Part shown: positions 57,608-64,000 of the stretch, one piece after another
How positions within the stretch are numbered: position 1 is the first letter of the stretch
Layout: each line of letters opens with the position of its first letter
Source: Pratylenchus scribneri
Taxonomy: Eukaryota; Nematoda; Chromadorea; Rhabditida; Pratylenchidae
Reading direction: 5' to 3'
DNA length: 64,000 nt
Assembly (NCBI GenBank): GCA_030063045.1
Contig: JAQSEB010000102.1
Span: forward strand, 1 to 64,000
The notes under the pieces: generated by a model
What the model saw: the letters and a program-made list of their open reading frames with translations, nothing else
What the model was told of the DNA's origin: nothing
Databases searched by the model: none
Made by a program: the position numbers and the translations under genes

Positions 57608-60600
57608 CGCAAAAACGATCATTGACCAATTGGCAAGCATTCCATTCCCATTTGCAATGCTCATGATAATAATTACAACGTCCTTCATCGGTGATTTTAC
57701 CTTAGAATTACAAAAAAAAATATTATGATAGTGTATATGTGTATGTGTATCTTAATCCATAGAATGAGCCGTTCATTTTTGCCATTTAGAGTAGGTTTTG
57801 TAAAAAATGAACTCACTGTTCCCAAACAATTATGTTTTACTAGCTTTTGCCTTAAGTAAGTATTATTTCGTGTCTGTGAAATTTAAATTTCATTAATAAA
57901 TCGACTTTGACAAATTGAATGAGCCTATTCTTGGATCTTGGGTCCATGGATTTCTTAGTCGAGATTTCTAAATATGTTTTCCAGCAACTATCCGATTCTT
58001 AAAATATCCAATTTCCGAATTTATTTGTGACATGTATTCTTTCCAAATTTACATGTTTAGCAATAAAATAAAATAGTATTTACCGCATTCGAAATCCTGA
58101 ATGCAATGACCATTTTTGCTCTCACTCCAAAAACAATGTTCATCCGCATTGCATTCCTTTTTATTGGAATGTTCTAAAATATATTTCAAAATTTATTAAG
58201 ATTTTTGTCAATTTTTGCATACCACAGAACATTGGAGGAGAGTTACGGTAATCTTTGCATGCCTTTTCATTTGGTTTTTCAAAGAAAATGCATTTTTTGT
58301 TTGAGAAGCATTTTTCCTTGTCGAAACCATCTTAAAATGTTTAGAATAAAAAGTAAGAAGACATCGAAAATTATGTAATAAATTTTAAAGATTTTTACTT
58401 TGGAATTTGGATGGTAACTTATGAATTGAAATTTTTATTTGATATATTTTTTAATAAAATTTTTGAGTGATTATTAAGCTACATTTAAACAAAAAGAGCC
58501 AACGAGTCCGGCTTACTGGGTAATATGATTTTGAGTGCGTTCAAAATTTTTTTTGTCGAAAAAAAAAATTTTTATACCATCAGATATAGGACACTTTTCT
58601 ACATAGGATGGCAAAATTTTAAAAATTTTTGACAATTTATAAAAGAATTTATTTGTAATGAACCAATGACTGATCCGACAATTTCATGAAAATTATCGGC
58701 TCATCAGCGTATTTATAAAAGACTTATGGAGTGAGCCAATGTCTGATCCACAATTTCAAATGAATTTAAAATTTATCGGCTCAGCGTCGGATCACTTGTT
58801 AGCTCACTTCAAATAAATGTCTTTAATAAATCGTCAGAAATTTTTAAAATTATGCTATCCTATGCAGAAAGGTGTCTTCTATGAGATGGTATAATAATTT
58901 TTTTGTCTAAAATTTTTTAGACATACAAATTCCTCTCCCTATTGAGCCAATTAGTTGGCTCGTTTTGTATAAATGTAGCTTTAGTCAAACATAAATAGAA
59001 AGATTTAAAATAAAAATTAATTTTGTAGATTTAATTATTAATAAGGAATAAAACTTACAACATTCGATTCCATCTTCATAAATGCCTCCTTGCGGAAAGC
59101 ATCCTTCATTTTCTCCTAATAAACTGTATTTGCATAAAAGATTGCCATCACATTCTTCCTCCGTTTTGAGCTTGGCTGAATTTAAAGGAATTTTTTAAAA
59201 ATTCTTTTTTTTTTTTCAAAAATTTATCTTTAATCATAGACTATTCGATTCCAAAAATTTGTTATTTTTATTGCTAAGATATTACAATATTATATATTAA
59301 CTATCTAAAATGGATCCATAAAAGTATTTTTTTATATGATTTAAGTATCAAAAAATTGATTTTTTAAGCCATTTTGTCAAAAAACTGATTTTTTTAAGAT
59401 TTTTCTTAAATTCCTCATATTTTTCTGGAAAGCGATTTTATTTAGCCAATCAAGATCGTTTTCAAATTTCAATAAAAAAGTATTTTCTACAACCCTTAAT
59501 AAAATTGATCAATATTTCTTTAACATAAAAAATAATTAATTACTGCAAATTCCATTCACAAAATCGGCAGATTGTTTATCAATACATTTAGCATTTAAAC
59601 CGTCCGAATATATAATTGCGCAAAAATCATCCGGATCACATTTCCCATATGCAAAGAATTTTGGAGCAATTTCTATAATAAAATTTTATTATTATATTTC
59701 AATGATCGGTTTTCGGTTGCATAGTATTTTCCAAATAAATATATAGATGTACAGATAATTCATTAATCTATAATTATGTGTAAAATACAGATGTTGAAAA
59801 ATATCTGTAGAGATTTAATAAAAATAAAATTATAAAAATTTTTTTGGATGGGAAAGGACGTTAAATTAGATAGAGGGTTTCAAATAGATTTCAAATAGAG
59901 AGGGGTTCACTAATTTTCAGAGACCGCTAGTGGGGGGTTATTAATAGAGAGGGTGTTTCTAATAGGAAGGTGGCTTAATAATAGGAAAACTACGGTATAT
60001 TATATAAAAATTATCAATGATTTTTTTTCATAATTTTCACATTTATCAATTTTTAGAAATTTATTCTTGTTTATTTTTATTTTTGGGAAAATTAGCTCAA
60101 AAATAAAATATTTTTATCTGAAATAATAAATGGTTGGCCGAAACTTGCGTCCCGAATTTTGCGTCCGAATTTTGCATCCCCGAATTTTGCGTCCCGAATT
60201 TTGCGTCCCGAATTTTGCGTCCCGAATTTTGCGTCCCCGAATTTTGCGTCCGTAAGGAAAAATATCCTCATCATGCAATGGACAATAATTTTCACATTTA
60301 TTTATTCATCAATCATCCCATCTATCGAAATCGTTATAGGCCATTCTATATTTTATAGCGCCTAAAACGTACCTGTTCATTAGTCGGATTCTGAATTCCA
60401 TCAAATCATTCAACGAGCGCTTTTATGGCGGGCATCTTTTATTATATATGTTGGGGATCTGGGCCTAGTAGAAATATCACGCGTTGGATCCATTTTATTC
60501 ATTTATCTTTATTTATGAATTCTAAAGCATAACGCGCTTTATATCCATTGAAATAGTTGAAAATTTTACTAAATATAAATACTTGAAAGATTTTATTCCC

Positions 60601-61552
60601 TAAAAAAACTTTTGTTTATTGCCAAATAAATTTTAAGGGGAAACCTAAGAAATGTGGATTATGAATCAAATGAATTATGATCGGGAATACCATGATTATA
60701 GAGTCAATTGAATGTGGAAAAGCATATAATTTATAATTTAAAATAATTTCTTTATAATGTATTGTACAAAATTAAAAAGTAAATTTCCCAATTGGGACGC
60801 AAATTTCGGGACGCAAATTTCGGGACGCAAGTTTCAGGGACGCAAGTTTCGGGACGCAAGTTTCGGGGACGCAAGTTTCGGGACGCAAGTTTCGGGGACG
60901 CAAGTTTCGGGACGCAAGTTTCGGGGACGCAAGTTTCGGGACGCAAGTTTCGGGACGCAAGTTTCGGGGACGCAAGTTTCGGGACGCAAGTTTCGGGACG
61001 CAAGTTTCGCACTACCGAAATAATTTATAGAAATTATCCTATGCATCAGGGATTTGGATATAATTTCCTTGAACTTTTATCAATTCAATATCAAATTTCA
61101 GTCATTTTTGCTAATGGAAAAATTCGACCGAATTTTGATTAATTTTGGCGAGATCTATGATCTATCCCATATCAATTTTGGCAAAAAAATTTTTTAATTT
61201 TATTTGAATTTATATTAACAATTATTGAATTTGATCCGATTTTCGCAAATTAATTGAATATAATTTTTTATAAAAGATAAATTTTTACCGCGGCAATACT
61301 TCACGGATGTTGCATTGAAGCAATGTTGCACATACTTCGACCATTTACAGCCATGAGAACCCAAAGCTTTGCAAGCAACTTCATCTTTCAATGCAACTTA
61401 AATTTTTTTATTAATATTGAAATGAAAATATAATGCATTAATTAAATCCTACCGCAAGATGAAAGTGTCGGAGATGCATTCGTTTCCGGAGAAGATTGGG
61501 CGAATGTTTCGGACGAGAAGAAGGAATAAAGGAAGATTAAGAAAATAATCAT
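57608..61552 (-). CDS. secreted cysteine-module protein, 3' end not found, at least 248 aa
   Basis: Seven exons join in frame: 61552-61453, 61396-61289, 59672-59544, 59175-59059, 58330-58223, 58173-58084, 57700-57608. MIIFLIFLYSFFSSETFAQ is a signal peptide, followed by a Ser/Thr/Pro linker ending in SSC. Six modules follow (residues 34-248), each on a phase-1 exon: ACKALGSHGCKWSKY, KCIDKQSADFVNGIC, ECDGNLLCKY, KCFSNKKCIFFEK, ECNADEHCFWSES, RCNYYHEHCKWEWNAC. Each matches the corresponding exon of the 620-aa gene, so the two are tandem duplicates about 9.7 kb apart. No equivalents of its exons 8-15 were found downstream before the next gene starts at 51843. Reading past the last donor gives about 27 more codons before a stop. 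Either the copy lost its TTL-like end, or it splices into the shared downstream exons. Confidence 0.75.
58556..58912. repeat. foldback repeat in intron 4 of the 57608 gene
   Basis: TTTTTATACCATCAGATATAGG, CTACATAGGATGGCAAAATTTT and ATTATCGGCTCATCAG on the left reappear inverted on the right (CTGATGAGCC-like, AAAATTATGCTATCCTATGCAG, GAGATGGTATAATAA). Arms are diverged. Confidence 0.65.
60134..61012. mobile_element. foldback structure with GGGACGCAA-repeat arms
   Basis: The left arm (60145-60252) is a run of GAATTTTGCGTCCC units and the right arm (60795-61012) is a run of GGGACGCAAGTTTC units (14-15 bp each, about 15 copies), in opposite orientation. The 540-bp interior is AT-rich without a clear frame. 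It lies in intron 2 of the 57608 gene. Confidence 0.75.
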
Positions 61553-61565
61553 TTTCAAAATATCC

Positions 61566-61577
61566 CTAAAAATAAAA
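61566..61577 (-). promoter_or_regulatory. candidate spliced-leader acceptor of the 57608 gene
   Basis: On the minus strand, TTTATTTTTAG is followed by GGATATTTTGAAA and the ATG. Position and sequence resemble those of the plus-strand paralogue at 21627, so the promoter-proximal region was duplicated with the gene. Confidence 0.45.
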
Positions 61578-61989
61578 TCATTAATTAATAAGCGAAAAGA
61601 TTTCAAATTATAGGCTGGAATATTTTTCTTATTCGGCTTGGTAAATTTGTATTAAAATTTCTGAAGATCAAATTTGTCTTTAGAAGATACTGAAATCAAA
61701 TTATTTCACTCGAAGAAGGAAAATTGCTAATCGTGAAAAGTGATAGTACAGTAACCCAACCATACTTATTAGAGGCAGGGCTGGGAATTAACTGAAGTTA
61801 ATATAATGGTAAGGCTAAATTGCTTTCTTTTGCCATTTTAGATTTAAAGAATCAATTTTTAATATATTTTTAATGTAATTAATTTGAATTTTTCAATTGA
61901 AAACTGATTCTCTTAAATTCAAATTTTAAATAATTTTGGGTTCTAAAGTGGGAGCAACGAGCTATTTGAAGAAAATTGGAGCATTATTT

Positions 61990-63900
61990 TATTCACTAAT
62001 CAATTTATAGGGGTCATTAAATAATGATGAATTTTTCTGTGAATGAATAAGAAAATTCCGCTATCTTAAAGGGCAGAAAAATTGCGAAAATTTATTTCGG
62101 GTTTACCATAACTATATACTGATATTAGTCAAAAACAGTGAAATAAAAGAAAATTGGACTAATTATGCCATTTTTTATTTTATCAAAAAATGATGCTATT
62201 TTCTCTAAAAATGATCATTGATGATTAGAATTATTGGGACTCGTCATTTTTAAAGAAAATCGCTAGAATTTTGCAAAATTCTATTTATTATGCACATAAA
62301 TTGTCCAAATTTGGTAGCCCAAAAATGGCCCAACTATTTACCATTTGAATAGAGTGCTTTAATAGATTCAATGAATCCGTCCCAGACGAAAAATTTAGCC
62401 ACATCATCTTTTGGACTTTGGATTTTTTATCGTATTTTTTTTTGCTCAAAGAGGAGCCGATGAGCAAAAATTCCTGAATTTTTAATTCAGTTTCACCAAA
62501 AAAGTGACGCCGCAATTCCTTAAGATGAAAGCAAGACACCGAGACTATCGTATTTCGAGAAAAAAATGGACCAGTAATTTGGCCGCGTCATTTTTTAGTC
62601 AGTGGATTAGCATTTTATGAGCAAAAGGGGAACCGAACGCAAAAAATTCCTGCATTTTTAATTGAGTTTCGGCAAAAAAGTGATCGCAATCCCCAAAATG
62701 AAAGAAAAAGAAAGGGACTATGATATTTCGCCCAAAAAATGGACCAATAATTTGGCCACATCATTTTTTGTCAGTGAATTAGCATTTTTCTGATCAAAAA
62801 GAGCTTAGAGTAAAAAATTCCTGCATTTTAAATTCACTTTTGGGCAAAAAAGTGAGCGCAATTATTCAAGAATCAAGATGAAAGAAGGAAACCGTGACTA
62901 TCGTATTTCGATCAAAAAGGCACATTCCGATGGAAATTTCCTGAATTTTAAATTATTTGGTCTACAGACGGAAAATAAGAATAAGACATGATATGATTTT
63001 TAGGGAATAAAAAGGCAGTTTAGGATAAAAAATTATAGAATTTTTAATTATTGGCCAATAGAAAGAGGATTAGACATGGATATGATTTTTAGAGGGAATA
63101 ATTTGGAGGAATGATTTTTGAATAAATTTACGATGTCAAGTCAACAAATAACCTCATCCATTCAATTTTTTATATATAATCTATAAATTGAAGGTATTAC
63201 AATGGAAATGGGATGGAATTTGAGATAAATTTTTTTGTTTTTTTTTCAATTATTTTTTAAATAGAGACGATGATCGATGATGTTTAGTCGAAATATTAAT
63301 TTTTTTCGTAAATTATGGCCAAGTTTAAATTCCATTTTCGTTTTCAAAATTTAAGGACAATTCTTGACCATTTTTAATAACAGTCAAAATTGCATGATAT
63401 TAATGAAAAATTTATTATATGTACTTTTTTAAATTAATTTATCCATCATTTTTACGGCATTATTCATGGATTAATTAGATGATCCCGAAATTTATTTTTG
63501 CCATTTTTTTGTAAAAATTTGTTTCCAAATCAAATGAAAAATGAAAATTTATATTTAGCAATGAAAAATGTAAAATCAAATGTTATTATATGAAATAAAT
63601 GGCACAATTTATCATTTGATTAAAAATTCAGAACATCCTTTTGTCCATTTTACCATCTCATTTGTTAACTTTCGGCGGATCACTTTGGGTTCTTCTCTTG
63701 TTTGATCCTTCTGTTGATTTTTCATTTGTTTCGATTTTTGGTGGATGGCATAACTAAATGATTGTGATTAATCGAAATCATTCAAAAAATATTTGTTAAT
63801 TAGTAAATTTAAATATTCTTAAATTGATAAAACCATTGGTGGTTTGTTGGTTTTTTGGCCATAACTTTTTTGCCAATAATGTTTTAGGAATCATTTTTGT
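61990..63900. repeat. dispersed duplication, copy B
   Basis: This matches 55030-56580 in block order, with extra tandem units (CAGTGGATTAGCATTTT at about 62600, CAGTGAATTAGCATTTT at 62770). It lies upstream of the 57608 gene, as copy A lies upstream of the 620-aa gene, so the repeat may have been carried along with the gene duplication. No coding frame was found in 61578-64000. Confidence 0.85.
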
Positions 63901-64000
63901 TTTAGAATATACTATTTTTATTACTAAATGATTGGGATTAATCGAAATAATTCAAAAGATATTTGTTAATTAGTAAATTTAAATATTCCAAAATTCATAA

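Noticed and set aside
60752..61142. Several overlapping frames of RPETCVPKLAS or FGTQVSGRK repeats on both strands
   Set aside because: They are translations of a 14-15-bp minisatellite inside an intron, open in many frames by composition alone.

Overview
The window looks like AT-rich animal DNA, most probably from a nematode. The open reading frames are small because genes are split into many short exons with GT..AG introns. Splicing was worked out by hand: for six genes, exon ends with acceptable donors and acceptors could be joined without a frame break. The nematode call rests on three things. Four start codons lie 0-14 nt after a T-rich ...TTTAG acceptor, as expected for spliced-leader trans-splicing. 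Two genes end in what looks like a divergent nematode transthyretin-like (TTL) domain. One gene begins with a Ly6/ET-like cysteine domain. The species cannot be named.

Layout: (1) 349-9814, minus: a 16-exon gene for a secreted protein of about 1069 aa with a poly-glycine core and two RRKR sites. (2) 12358-15559, plus: an 11-exon gene for a 430-aa secreted protein with a Ly6/ET-like N-terminus. (3) 15560-21626: gene relics, a 51-bp coding-frame minisatellite and a large foldback element. (4) 21627-28552, plus: a 10-exon gene for a 388-aa secreted protein built from repeated four-cysteine modules. (5) 30306-33679, minus: a 5-exon, 237-aa secreted TTL-like protein. (6) 36534-51843, minus: a 15-exon, 620-aa secreted protein with cysteine modules followed by a TTL-like end. 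(7) 57608-61552, minus: seven exons matching the first seven exons of the previous gene, with no 3' end found.

The three module genes share a near-identical signal peptide beginning MIIFLIFL. Almost every module sits on its own phase-1/phase-1 exon, so exons can be duplicated or dropped without breaking the frame. This family, and its fusion to a TTL-like domain, is the best candidate for something undescribed. No function can be assigned beyond secretion and likely disulphide-rich folding.

The rest is dominated by DNA-transposon debris. Many introns hold foldback or MITE elements. Several have terminal inverted repeats like TAGGGTTGC and 8-bp target duplications typical of the hAT superfamily. 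Two elements keep coding relics that support this: a hAT C-terminal dimerisation segment (45166-45297) and a BED-finger start (48784-48879). A second class of foldback has arms made of short tandem repeats. No rRNA, CRISPR or prokaryotic operon signal was seen.
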